In this document: positions 56,987 through 64,000 of the stretch, in pieces
Numbering within the stretch: the first letter of the stretch is position 1
How the letters are laid out: the number at the start of each line of letters is the position of its first letter
NCBI RefSeq assembly: GCF_002906575.1
Contig: NZ_CP026309.1
Span: 2,356,001 to 2,420,000 of the forward strand
Direction: 5' to 3'
From: Salinigranum rubrum
GTDB lineage: Archaea > Halobacteriota > Halobacteria > Halobacteriales > Haloferacaceae
Length of the DNA: 64,000 bases
Position numbers and translations under genes: made by a program
Notes under the pieces: model-generated
The model's database searches: none
What the model saw: the letters and a program-made list of their open reading frames with translations, nothing else
What the model was told of the DNA's origin: nothing

Positions 56987-57397
56987 CTACTCGACGACAA
57001 TCGTGCCAGTCATCCCTGAACTCTCGTGTGGGACACACACGTACTCGTAGGGTCCGGGGACCTCGAAGGTGTGTTCGTACGCGTCTCCTGAATCGAGCAG
57101 TCCACCACTGATGCCGTTTCGCGCAGCCGTCTCCGACTCGAAACCACCACTGGCGAAGTACGTCGCGTCGGGTGGAATCCGATCGTCGTAAGCGGTCACT
57201 GTGTGTCCGACTTCACTGTCGTTCGTCCATCTCACAGTGGTGCCAGCGCTGATCGTGAACCGCTTCGGGTCGAATTCGAAGTCTTCGGTCATCGAGACGC
57301 GCTTCACAGCGCCTGACTCACCGGTGGCTGAGCAGCCCGCAGAAACCGTCGCTGCGAGTGTTCCCCCACAGAGTCGGAGTACCTGTCGTCGGTTCAT
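56987..57397 (-). CDS. Halocyanin-like blue copper lipoprotein, 136 aa
   Basis: The N-terminus MNRRQVLRLCGGTLAATVSAGC has a twin-Arg signal and a lipobox Cys, so the protein is exported folded and lipid-anchored. The plastocyanin-like fold has the type 1 copper ligands in GHTVTAY (His) and CVPHESSGM (Cys, His, Met). It is a mobile electron carrier at the outer membrane face. It is the last gene of the DtxR-oxidase-ZIP operon, suggesting it exchanges electrons with the multicopper oxidase encoded upstream. Confidence 0.85.
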   Translation of the reverse strand: MNRRQVLRLCGGTLAATVSAGCSATGESGAVKRVSMTEDFEFDPKRFTISAGTTVRWTNDSEVGHTVTAYDDRIPPDATYFASGGFESETAARNGISGGLLDSGDAYEHTFEVPGPYEYVCVPHESSGMTGTIVVE

Positions 57398-57425
57398 AGG
57401 TTACGTGACTGTTGGCCGAGGGGGA

Positions 57426-58661
57426 TTAGAGTGCGACGAAGAGGTCGGTGGCGTACATCACGACGAGACCCACGAGGAACATGACGAGGTTCAGTGCAGA
57501 CGCTGCCCGTCCATTCCGGCCCATCATCCCCCACAGTTCCCAGATGACCTGCAGGATTGCGCCCACGCCGATAGCGAGGAAGAACGCTCCGAGCGTCGGC
57601 GAGAACGCGAGGCTCCCGAGCCAGCCACCGAGGATCACGGGTGCGCCGGCGAGGAAGCCGAGCGCGAGGAAGTGCAGGACGCTCGGGCGCTCACCACGAG
57701 CCACGGGTGCGACAACAGCGGGTCCCTCGGTCACGTTGTGGAGCATGAAGCCGATGACGAGGAACGCACCAAGCGAGACCTGCCCGAGTGCGAACGAACT
57801 CCCGATGGCAAGTCCTTCGGCGAGGTTGTGCAGACCGATACCAAGTGCAACCAAGTACGCAATCCACAGACCACTCTGTGCGCGAGCGTCGCCCGCAGCA
57901 GCCCGACCCTTCCGCCATGCACTGACGGCTTGCACGGCGAGGAGTGCACCGATGATTCCCAGCGCAACCAGGGCAGTTCCCTCGAACGCGCCCGGCACCT
58001 GTTCACCGAGTTCGAACGCCTCGAACCCGGCGTCGATGGCGAGAAACGCGAGGATCCCAGCCGAGAAGGCGAGGATAGCGTGGAGCCACCGGTCGCTCAT
58101 CGACTGCAGGAACGGGAACCACAGCATCCCGAGCGCGACGGGGATGACACCGACGAACAGGCCAATGATGGCCATCGTCAGCAAGAGGTCACCCGTCAGA
58201 CCCGGTGACTGGCTCGGTGCTACGATAGTGTGGTGGACCGTAGCGCCATCCGAGAGCATCAGCGCAACGCCGAGGTCCCAGCCGGGGTTCCAGTGATACG
58301 GGATGACGACCCGTGCGCTCTCACGCGGTGCAAGGGTGTTATCACCCCCTGCTCCCTGTACCTCGAAATTCCAGTAGGCGTCGGCGACGAGAACCTGTGA
58401 GATCGTCACTTCACGTGGTCCGTTATTCGTGACGTGAAGGATAACTGTCTCGTCGTTCGGCAATGTCGTGTGCGTTACCGAGACGTCTGGGAGTGGTTCC
58501 CCGCCGGTGTCGAGCGACGCGAACGGCGTCGCCGCGAAGAAGCCACCCACGATGAGACCCAAGAGGAGAATCGGGAGGAGTGCTGCTACCCATCTGGGAA
58601 GTCCGAGTGGGCGCTCTGTCCGAGTGACGTTCGCTCCGCCGTCGGTGTTCGGTTTGCTCAT
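57426..58661 (-). CDS. ZIP-family metal permease with extracytoplasmic N-terminal domain
   Basis: The 411-residue protein has one N-terminal transmembrane helix (about 25-46), a ~130-residue beta-rich domain outside the membrane, then seven or eight helices of the ZIP type. The ZIP metal-binding signatures are GIGLHNLAEGLAIGSS and FMLHNVTEGPAV, both HNxxEG. ZIP proteins move Zn, Fe or Mn toward the cytoplasm. The extra domain (contains VSVTHTTLPNDETVILHVTN) is not part of canonical ZIPs and looks like an immunoglobulin- or cupredoxin-like fold. The gene ends 28 bases before the halocyanin gene and directly abuts the multicopper oxidase stop. Confidence 0.8.
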   Translation of the reverse strand: MSKPNTDGGANVTRTERPLGLPRWVAALLPILLLGLIVGGFFAATPFASLDTGGEPLPDVSVTHTTLPNDETVILHVTNNGPREVTISQVLVADAYWNFEVQGAGGDNTLAPRESARVVIPYHWNPGWDLGVALMLSDGATVHHTIVAPSQSPGLTGDLLLTMAIIGLFVGVIPVALGMLWFPFLQSMSDRWLHAILAFSAGILAFLAIDAGFEAFELGEQVPGAFEGTALVALGIIGALLAVQAVSAWRKGRAAAGDARAQSGLWIAYLVALGIGLHNLAEGLAIGSSFALGQVSLGAFLVIGFMLHNVTEGPAVVAPVARGERPSVLHFLALGFLAGAPVILGGWLGSLAFSPTLGAFFLAIGVGAILQVIWELWGMMGRNGRAASALNLVMFLVGLVVMYATDLFVAL

Positions 58662-59924
58662 TTAGACCACCTCGAAGAAGCTCATCCAGCCTAGTTCGGC
58701 GAACTCGGACTGGTGGGCGTGGAACATGTAGAGTCCCGAGTCGTGGTTGGAGTAGTCGAGTTCGATAATGCCGCGCTGTGCCTGACACTGCATGACCGTG
58801 TCGACGGTCCTGTTCGTGGGGAGCAGGGTCGTCCCGTGGTCGTAATAATCGAAGAACTGCGAGTGGGTGTGGAACGAGTTGATGAGGTCGAACTCGATGG
58901 CGTTGATGAGATATACCCGATGACGTTGGTTCTTGTCGATCTGAATCGGCCGCTTTGTCTCGCCCGCTTGCCAGTTGCCCTTCCCGTCAGTCTGGCCGAC
59001 GCCGTAGGCGAATGCCCGCGTGTTGACGGCGTACACCTCGTTGTCGCCGTCGAAGTTAGTGTCGAAGCCGTTCATCACCATCACCATCTCGTTGACGGCG
59101 TCGTTCTCGGGATACTCGTGGTTCCGGCTCTTCGCCTCTGCGACGAGGTCTGCACGGAGTTCGTCGGTGATCTGTGAGCGGTGGAACTCACAGTACTCCT
59201 CTGGTTTTTCGGCGACGCGCTCCGGGTCGGGGTCGATGACGATAGCTCCGTACAACCCCCGATGGATGTGCTCTTTCAGGGGGAGCGAGTGGCAGTGGTA
59301 GAAATGGCTACCTGCCGGTTGGGCGATCCATTCGTAGGTGAACGAGTCACCGGTGTTGAGGACGCCCGGTCCATTGGTTGGGACCCCATCCATGTTCGGA
59401 TTGAGGTTCCTGAGGTGTGGGTGGATGGTGTGGGCGTGCCGTCCGAGGTTCTCGAACGTGACGCGGATGAGATCCCCCTCGACGGCACGAATGGTCGGGC
59501 CGGGTACTTGACCGTTGTAGGCCCATGCCGGGAATTCGATGCCGGGGGCGATAGTGACGGTGGTATCGACCGCCTGAAAGGTGAACTCACGGACAGTTCG
59601 ACCGTTCTCCTCGTAGATGTCCTGCGGGACGTTCTCCTGTTCGCCACGGCCCGTGTTGAACTGGTAGAGGAACTCGTGTGGGTCGAAGTCCGTGTCGCGA
59701 TATTCTCCGGCCGCACCGAAATTCCCGTGTGAGTCATCTCCTGGACCATGGGACTCGTCGCTATCTGCCCGTCCGATCCCAGTGAGAACGGCGCTCCCTG
59801 CGAGACCAAGTCCCCCGAGAACTGCCCGTCGAGTGGTCTTGAAATCCGATTCGATCGAATCAACTAACCGTTGCTCCAATCTCTCTGACAACTTTGCTGC
59901 TTGTGAGTAATCTTGTGAAGGCAT
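58662..59924 (-). CDS. Tat-exported two-domain multicopper oxidase, 420 aa
   Basis: A twin-Arg signal (TTRRAVLGGLGLAGSAVLTG, residues ~30-50) precedes two cupredoxin domains. Copper ligands are HTIHPH and HFYHCHSLPLKEHIHRGLYG in domain one, the latter with Cys-His and the axial position apparently Leu. FHTHSQFF and FHAHQSEFAELGWM in domain two complete the trinuclear centre. It may oxidise a metal ion (Fe or Mn), a phenolic or nitrogen compound outside the cell. The adjacent ZIP permease and DtxR regulator point to metal oxidation linked with uptake, but this is inference. Confidence 0.85.
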   Translation of the reverse strand: MPSQDYSQAAKLSERLEQRLVDSIESDFKTTRRAVLGGLGLAGSAVLTGIGRADSDESHGPGDDSHGNFGAAGEYRDTDFDPHEFLYQFNTGRGEQENVPQDIYEENGRTVREFTFQAVDTTVTIAPGIEFPAWAYNGQVPGPTIRAVEGDLIRVTFENLGRHAHTIHPHLRNLNPNMDGVPTNGPGVLNTGDSFTYEWIAQPAGSHFYHCHSLPLKEHIHRGLYGAIVIDPDPERVAEKPEEYCEFHRSQITDELRADLVAEAKSRNHEYPENDAVNEMVMVMNGFDTNFDGDNEVYAVNTRAFAYGVGQTDGKGNWQAGETKRPIQIDKNQRHRVYLINAIEFDLINSFHTHSQFFDYYDHGTTLLPTNRTVDTVMQCQAQRGIIELDYSNHDSGLYMFHAHQSEFAELGWMSFFEVV

Positions 59925-59927
59925 GTG

Positions 59928-60629
59928 TTACGCCTCGTTGTGCTGTCTGCGTTCGTTTTCAGCCCGTTCAGCAGGCCGTGATACGTAGATCTCTGCAGCG
60001 ACCCCAGTTGGGAGCGAGAGCGGGTTCTCTGCCGCCCTCACTTCGCACGTGACCATCCCGAATGGTGCGATTTCGACCACTTCGAGTTCCGTTCCAAGCG
60101 ATATCCCAGCGTTCGAAAGATACGACAGAACGTCTGTGCTGCTTTCTCGCACCTCAGAAACGACCGCGACCGTTCCCTCTTGACATTCCGCTAACAACTG
60201 CTGTGTCTCGCACTCGCGAATTTCGAGGTCAGCTGTAGGAATCGGTTCTCCATGTGGGTCTACCGCAGGCAACCCAAGGAGCACCTCGATTCGTTCGACT
60301 AGCGTCTCGCTCAGGTGATGTTCGAGTACGTCTGCTTCAGCGTGTACCGCTGCCCAATCGTATCCGAGCTCCTCGGTCAGGAAGAGTTCGAGTAGTCGGT
60401 GGTTGCGGAGCACTTTGAGTGCCCCCCTCTCACCACGCTCGGTGAGACGAGCGCCCTGATAACTCTCGTAGTGTACGAGACTCTCCTCGTCCATTCGTTG
60501 CAACATCGTCGTCACGGTTGGTGGTTTGACCCCTATCGCGGACGCAATTTCAGACGACGCGGCCGGGGTGTCTCCGTCCTGCAGACGGTATATCGCCTTC
60601 AGGCAATCTTCGAATTTTGGAGACACCAT
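59928..60629 (-). CDS. DtxR/MntR-family metal-dependent regulator, 233 aa
   Basis: The N-terminal winged helix (SSEIASAIGVKPPTVTTMLQRM) is followed by the metal-binding dimerisation domain with conserved His/Glu/Cys (HAEADVLEHHLSETLVERIE). A C-terminal SH3-like FeoA domain (GTELEVVEIAPFGMVTCEVR) completes a full-length IdeR/DtxR-type protein. It should repress with Fe or Mn bound. The start at MVSPKFEDCLKAIYRL is favoured because CTATTTATTTAG (~60649-60660) lies about 26 bases upstream. It heads the operon with the multicopper oxidase, ZIP and halocyanin genes, three bases before the next start. Confidence 0.88.
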   Translation of the reverse strand: MVSPKFEDCLKAIYRLQDGDTPAASSEIASAIGVKPPTVTTMLQRMDEESLVHYESYQGARLTERGERGALKVLRNHRLLELFLTEELGYDWAAVHAEADVLEHHLSETLVERIEVLLGLPAVDPHGEPIPTADLEIRECETQQLLAECQEGTVAVVSEVRESSTDVLSYLSNAGISLGTELEVVEIAPFGMVTCEVRAAENPLSLPTGVAAEIYVSRPAERAENERRQHNEA

Positions 60630-60660
60630 AACATATATTTTGACACCTCTAAATAAATAG
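60622..60660 (-). promoter_or_regulatory. Promoter region of metal operon with spaced GGTGTC repeats
   Basis: The minus strand reads CTATTTATTTAGAGGTGTCA..TTATGGTGTC. GGTGTC occurs twice exactly 20 bases apart, between the TATA element and the regulator's start. This could be a site for the DtxR protein to block its own operon, although it is a direct rather than an inverted repeat. Confidence 0.45.
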
Positions 60661-61355
60661 TTTCTCATGACCACAGCGGTTTTGGATGTCACACTAACTG
60701 ACACGGTTTGTGTCCAGCTTCGCTGAGTCGCCCGTTCACCCGACGAAAGGCAGAAACCGGGTGCCTACCCACATACGGGAGCCGTATCCTGCTGTAAGCC
60801 CACGTCGGCCGATACCTTCGATTGATTGTAGGTTCAGGAGCGGCACTCGCAGTGATAACGTAATCCGGAAAAATCGAATCAGTACGGGGAGTACAAGAGA
60901 TTAGTTCGAGCCGTTGCTGAACTCCACTTCTGTATTCGGCAGGGGGATTTCTGACGACGTGTATAGCGGACCTCAACGTCAGCGACTCGTAATCCATCCG
61001 CACCGGGATGATAATAGAAGGAGATTGTATGTGCCACGTTCCGACTATTGTGCCGTATCTTCGGCGTTTACGACCAATTCGTTTGATTTCAGTTCCACCG
61101 GGCCGACTAGTAGAAACTCGCTCGGTAGTGTTCCGGGCGTACATTTTGAGCGCGGAGTAAAATCACCCGCAGTCGGTCCTTTATCACCGAAATCTCGGTA
61201 CTACCCGATGATGACCAGCCTGGAATGAGATCTGTCGGGAGGAGTATTTCTGTCAAGTCCGTCCGGACTGAATACGCGATGCGTCTCTACCACGACCGCA
61301 TCTCGGTGTCCGGAGAATCCATTACTGCGCAGCGACAATTTCAGACGACTCACTC
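60661..61355. other. About 0.7 kb without a convincing gene, repeat copy 2
   Basis: The segment is AT-richer than the chromosome and has no family-like frame. It includes the second 25-bp repeat copy (61126-61150) and its companion block (61207-61255). Short frames exist but lack promoters and coding character. Confidence 0.55.
61126..61150 (+). repeat. 25-bp repeat flanking metal module, copy 2
   Basis: Identical to positions 56617-56641 in the same orientation, 4.5 kb apart, so the two copies bracket the DtxR-oxidase-ZIP-halocyanin operon. Confidence 0.75.
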
Positions 61356-61802
61356 ATGGAGCCAGACCCCGTATTCCGTGAAGTACAGCGATTTCGTCAG
61401 CCGTGGCTCTGGGCACTGCTCGGGGGAATCGCCTTGTTCACGCTCGTGTTAGGACCCATCTCATGGCCGGGGCTCGTGGTCGTCGGTGCGACCGCTGCAC
61501 TCCTCTACGGTCTCCGTCTCGAAACCGAAGTGAGGGTCGACGGCATCTATTTCAAAATGTGGCCCTTTCATCGGTCGTTTCGCCGAATCTCGTGGGCCGA
61601 GATAGAGCGCTACGAATCCAAACGGTACGGACCACTTCGTGAGTTCGGTGGCTGGGGCATCCGCTGGGCACCCGGAAAGATCGCGTACAACGTCAGTGGT
61701 AATCGGGGAGTCTGGATCGAGCGGACGACCGGGCGTGGAGTTCTCATCGGGTCACAACGCACCGAGGAACTCGTCGGGACCATCGACGAGGCGAGACGGT
61801 AA
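61356..61802 (+). CDS. DUF6141-like membrane protein, 148 aa
   Basis: Two N-terminal helices (about residues 17-55) are followed by a PH-like beta domain with GIYFKMWPFHRSFRRISWAEIERYESKRYG and GVWIERTTGRGVLIGSQR. This resembles the DUF6141 family, found in archaea and bacteria. The function is not known. It directly follows the second repeat copy and is transcribed away from the metal operon. Confidence 0.7.
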   Translation: MEPDPVFREVQRFRQPWLWALLGGIALFTLVLGPISWPGLVVVGATAALLYGLRLETEVRVDGIYFKMWPFHRSFRRISWAEIERYESKRYGPLREFGGWGIRWAPGKIAYNVSGNRGVWIERTTGRGVLIGSQRTEELVGTIDEARR

Positions 61803-61951
61803 CCTCTCTCGAAATCTTTCTCTCCCCCACCAGCGAACAGAGGAGACGATCACTCACCCGTGGTGACCACGCATCGCCTTCTCAGACCGGCCAAACTGGA
61901 AGTTCCTGCTTCGGGCACGGATTAATGCTGTCTGGATAACAACACGTATCC

Positions 61952-62140
61952 ATGGGCCTCAGGCGGAATCTCTACGTCTCTGCGTTTGTCGGTGCGTCGT
62001 TATCGTACGTTTTCAACGTCTTGGCCATCACGGGCACGTTCGACGTGTTTCGGTGGGTTGTATTCGTGGTACTGTTCTTCGGGTTCACGTACGGATTCGA
62101 GAGGGTTCTGAGCCTGACTGAACTCTTGGAAGGTACATAA
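61952..62140 (+). CDS. Two-helix small membrane protein, 62 aa
   Basis: The protein contains two transmembrane helices (about 7-27 and 33-50) and a short acidic tail. Its stop codon overlaps the ATG of the next reading frame (TAATG), implying an operon with the broken membrane gene. Function unknown. Confidence 0.55.
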   Translation: MGLRRNLYVSAFVGASLSYVFNVLAITGTFDVFRWVVFVVLFFGFTYGFERVLSLTELLEGT

Positions 62141-62366
62141 TGGCAGAGAAAGTACAGGACTGGCGAATCGGACTCTTCGGCTTGTTCGGCTGACCGGCCT
62201 GCAGGCCTTCGCCCTGAACGAACCGCTCTGATTGTTCTATTTCGGTTTCTTCGGCTTCTTCTCGTACTTCCGGTACTACCGAGAGGAACTGAAGTATCTC
62301 GGGCTCCTCGGAGCTGTCGGTGTGTTATTGGCGATAGCCGGTGTGGTGGGAGTGTTTCCGGTGTGA
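62140..62366 (+). pseudogene. Small membrane protein gene, frameshifted with in-frame TGA
   Basis: The frame begins MAEKVQDWRIGLFGLFG and then stops. One frame over it continues LTGLQAFALNEPL, meets a TGA at 62229-62231, and goes on LFYFGFFGFFSYFRYYREELKYLG to a hydrophobic end. One extra C after GGC (near 62190) and a Trp instead of TGA would give a continuous 75-residue membrane protein. The interval is 227 bases, one short of 76 codons. It may be a decaying gene in the accessory region or a double base-calling error. Confidence 0.5.
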
Positions 62367-62694
62367 GTGCGGTTACCTGATTCCTGCCGGGGGCACTGTC
62401 TTTCGATTAAGTTTGCTGTCAGTGCTGAACACAGGGCGCAAGTCGGCCAGTTCTACGCAGACGGCTTCGCCGAAGAGTCGGAAAGTGCGACACGGACGCT
62501 ACTCTTTTGATACGATTATTCGACTTCTCATTCATGCCTTTTTGCGATGTTGCGGATACTTTCAGGTGTAGCCGCTGGGTTAGTCGTGACGCCACGCCCG
62601 TGACCCAGAATTGAATCCTCAGTTCGTATCCAGAGGAGTGGATTCTCACACCGCCTCCGACGTTTCGTCGGCAGGCCGGAAGTCCACGGACGAG
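62367..62694. other. 328 bp without a recognisable gene
   Basis: The DNA is AT-richer than average and has no family-like frame. Its last ~100 bases run into the IS605-like hairpin, so the segment may be what is left of a transposon's 3' end. Confidence 0.4.
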
Positions 62695-62714
62695 CCCCCG
62701 ACTTCAGTCGTGGG
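62695..62714 (+). mobile_element. IS200/IS605-like terminal hairpin remnant
   Basis: CCCCCGACTTCAGTCGTGGG folds as CGACT-TC-AGTCG with a mismatched CCC/GGG extension. The hairpin closely resembles the right-end stem-loop of haloarchaeal IS200/IS605-type (TnpB) elements, which I remember as CCCACGACT...AGTCGTGGG. No tnpA or tnpB gene is visible nearby. The hairpin also supplies the stop codon of the P1B-ATPase gene read from the other strand. Confidence 0.45.
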
Positions 62715-64000
62715 TCGACGACCCGCGAAAGCCGAGCAACCGTAGGCCGTTTAGCGAGACGAGAACCGTCGAGCCCTCGTGGCCGACCACCGCGAGTGGG
62801 AGCGGGATGCCTCGAAGGAGGATTGTGCCGACCATGAGAGCAATCGCGCCGAAAGCGATGGCGAGATTGATCGTGAGTGTCCGGCGGGTCCTGCGTCCGA
62901 GGCCGAGCACGTAGGGAATCTTGCTGAGGTCGTCGCCCATCAGTACCACGTCAGCAGTGTCGAGCGCGACGTCGGTTCCCGCGCCGCCCATCGCTATGCC
63001 GAGGGTTGCTGTGGCGAGCGCTGGGGCGTCGTTGACGCCGTCGCCGACCATCGCCACGTGCTCGTGTCGCTCGACCAGTTCCTCGATGGTCGCCACCTTT
63101 TCCTCCGGCAGCAGTTCCGCTTGCACTTCGTCGATGCCGACTTCGTCGGCGATTCGCCGTGCGACGCGTTCGTTGTCGCCCGTCAGCATGACGATGTGTT
63201 TCACGCCCAGCGAGCGGAGGTCGTCGATCATCTCGGCGGCGTCGGGGCGAACGGTGTCGATGAAGGCGAGCCACCCCAGGACGCTGACGTCGCCGCGACG
63301 CTCTCTGGCGACGAGGACGCTCGTTTTCCCGTCTTCCTCTAACGTTTCGAGGCGGTCAAGGCCCGGTTCGAGACCGTCGATTACCGCGTCCCCGAGAACG
63401 GTCTGGAAGTAACTACGGTTCCCAATGTGGGTAGTTTGGCCGTCGACGTCGGCTTTGACCCCTTTCCCGGCGACTGACTGAAACCGCTCGGCGTCAGCGA
63501 CGTCGAGTGACCGGGCGGCTGCCGCCCGCACGGTCGCACGAGCGAGGTGATGCTCCGAGCGAGCCTGCACTGCGGCCGCGATGGAGAGCAGGGCGTCCTC
63601 GGTCAGTGTGTCGTCCGCCGTCCCGTCACGGACGAATACGTCGGTCAACTGCGTGTCGCCCCGTGTGAGTGTACCGGTCTTGTCGAAGGCGACCGCGTCG
63701 ATGCGTGCTGCGGTCTCGACGTGTTCGCCGCCTTTGAACAGCACGCCCTGCCGGCCCCCGGAGGCGATCGCCGAGAGGACTGCCGCGGGCGTCGAGATGA
63801 TGACTGCACACGGCGAGGCGGCTACCATGAGTGTCATCGCGCGGTAGAACGTCCCCGTGAATTCGCTCCCGAGTGCGACCGGGAGTGCGATGGCTGCGAT
63901 TGTGAGTACGAACACGCCGAGGACGTACGGTTGTTCGAGCCGGTCGATGAGTCGCTGTGTTGGGGCCTTTTCGCTCTGGGCGCGTTCGACCATGTGGATG
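62704..64000 (-). CDS. Zn/Cd-type P1B-ATPase, C-terminal part (open at window edge)
   Basis: This heavy-metal export ATPase is incomplete: the frame runs past base 64000, so its N-terminal metal-binding and first helices are outside the window. Visible features are the SPC metal site in LMVAASPCAVIISTP, the phosphorylation motif AFDKTGTLTRGD, MVGDGVNDAPAL, and the HEGSTVLVSLNGLRLL end typical of the Zn/Cd (P1B-2) group. The nucleotide-domain motif reads SEHHLA where SEHPLA is usual, so the HP-motif proline is replaced. The 3' end meets the IS605-like hairpin, which provides the stop. Confidence 0.88.
   Translation of the reverse strand, partial: IHMVERAQSEKAPTQRLIDRLEQPYVLGVFVLTIAAIALPVALGSEFTGTFYRAMTLMVAASPCAVIISTPAAVLSAIASGGRQGVLFKGGEHVETAARIDAVAFDKTGTLTRGDTQLTDVFVRDGTADDTLTEDALLSIAAAVQARSEHHLARATVRAAAARSLDVADAERFQSVAGKGVKADVDGQTTHIGNRSYFQTVLGDAVIDGLEPGLDRLETLEEDGKTSVLVARERRGDVSVLGWLAFIDTVRPDAAEMIDDLRSLGVKHIVMLTGDNERVARRIADEVGIDEVQAELLPEEKVATIEELVERHEHVAMVGDGVNDAPALATATLGIAMGGAGTDVALDTADVVLMGDDLSKIPYVLGLGRRTRRTLTINLAIAFGAIALMVGTILLRGIPLPLAVVGHEGSTVLVSLNGLRLLGFRGSSTHD

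Noticed and set aside
62140-62366. Selenocysteine or other TGA recoding
   Set aside because: There is a frameshift in the same gene, Trp would fit the site, and no recoding machinery or element is seen.

Overview
The window reads as a chromosome segment of an extremely halophilic archaeon (class Halobacteria). The coding DNA is very GC-rich and the proteins are strongly acidic. Promoters are archaeal: an AT-rich TATA element lies about 26-30 bases upstream of many start codons, so most transcripts look leaderless and several begin with GTG. Lineage markers include a PGF-CTERM surface protein, Tat-dependent halocyanin-type proteins, ribosomal protein S17e, CofD (coenzyme F420), the haloarchaeal PccX subunit and membrane-bound DUF7344-type winged-helix proteins.

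Layout. 1-4.7 kb: small zinc-ribbon and membrane proteins, a secreted Asn/Gly-rich protein, a membrane-anchored winged-helix regulator and a broken winged-helix gene. 4.8-8.7 kb: an atypical tRNA-like sequence and the succinate dehydrogenase operon sdhCDBA. 9.0-11.7 kb: a divergent pair of an AstE/AspA-type deacylase and a RimK ATP-grasp ligase fused to a retropepsin-like RimB domain, followed by a tiny zinc ribbon. 11.7-14.6 kb: an AlkA-like glycosylase and a fused 3-hydroxyacyl-CoA dehydrogenase/enoyl-CoA hydratase. 14.7-16.6 kb: tRNA-Glu followed by a low-GC islet with one unknown membrane protein, bounded by copies of the tRNA T-arm. 16.7-20.4 kb: membrane proteins, DsbB, photolyase and two DUF7344-type regulators. 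20.5-28.2 kb: an operon of two PrkA-type kinases, a YeaH/YhbH-type VWA protein and SpoVR. 28.5-34.4 kb: propionyl-CoA carboxylase subunits PccB/PccX, a CitG-like/DUF447 pair, a PGF-CTERM protein and S17e. 34.6-43.2 kb: Dus-like protein, CofD, a TetR/MATE pair with a visible operator, an HD hydrolase, a PAS histidine kinase and an amidohydrolase. 43.3-46.4 kb: biotin ligase and the biotinylated PccA. 46.7-56.4 kb: aspartate-semialdehyde dehydrogenase, a rhomboid, a cyclophilin-like protein, a D-lactate dehydrogenase-type oxidase, VOC, FAH, D-2-hydroxyacid dehydrogenase and geranylgeranyl reductase-like proteins.

56.6-64 kb is an accessory, AT-richer region. A DtxR-type regulator, a two-domain multicopper oxidase, a ZIP-family transporter with an extra extracytoplasmic domain, and a halocyanin-like lipoprotein form one operon. 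Two copies of a repeat lie on either side. Downstream are small membrane genes (one broken), an IS605-like terminal hairpin and a truncated-at-edge Zn/Cd P1B-ATPase.

How the genes work together: pccA/birA and pccB/pccX together give biotin-dependent propionyl-CoA carboxylation, sdhCDBA feeds the TCA cycle and respiratory chain, and the PrkA-PrkA-YeaH-SpoVR block is a conserved stress/starvation signalling set. A striking feature of this sequence is that six genes (winged-helix 4496-4737, photolyase, SpoVR, MATE, histidine kinase, membrane gene 62140-62366) are each one base short of an open frame, nearly always in a G or C run. Two further small membrane genes carry an in-frame TGA where Trp would fit. 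This pattern suggests base-calling errors as the first explanation, before gene decay.
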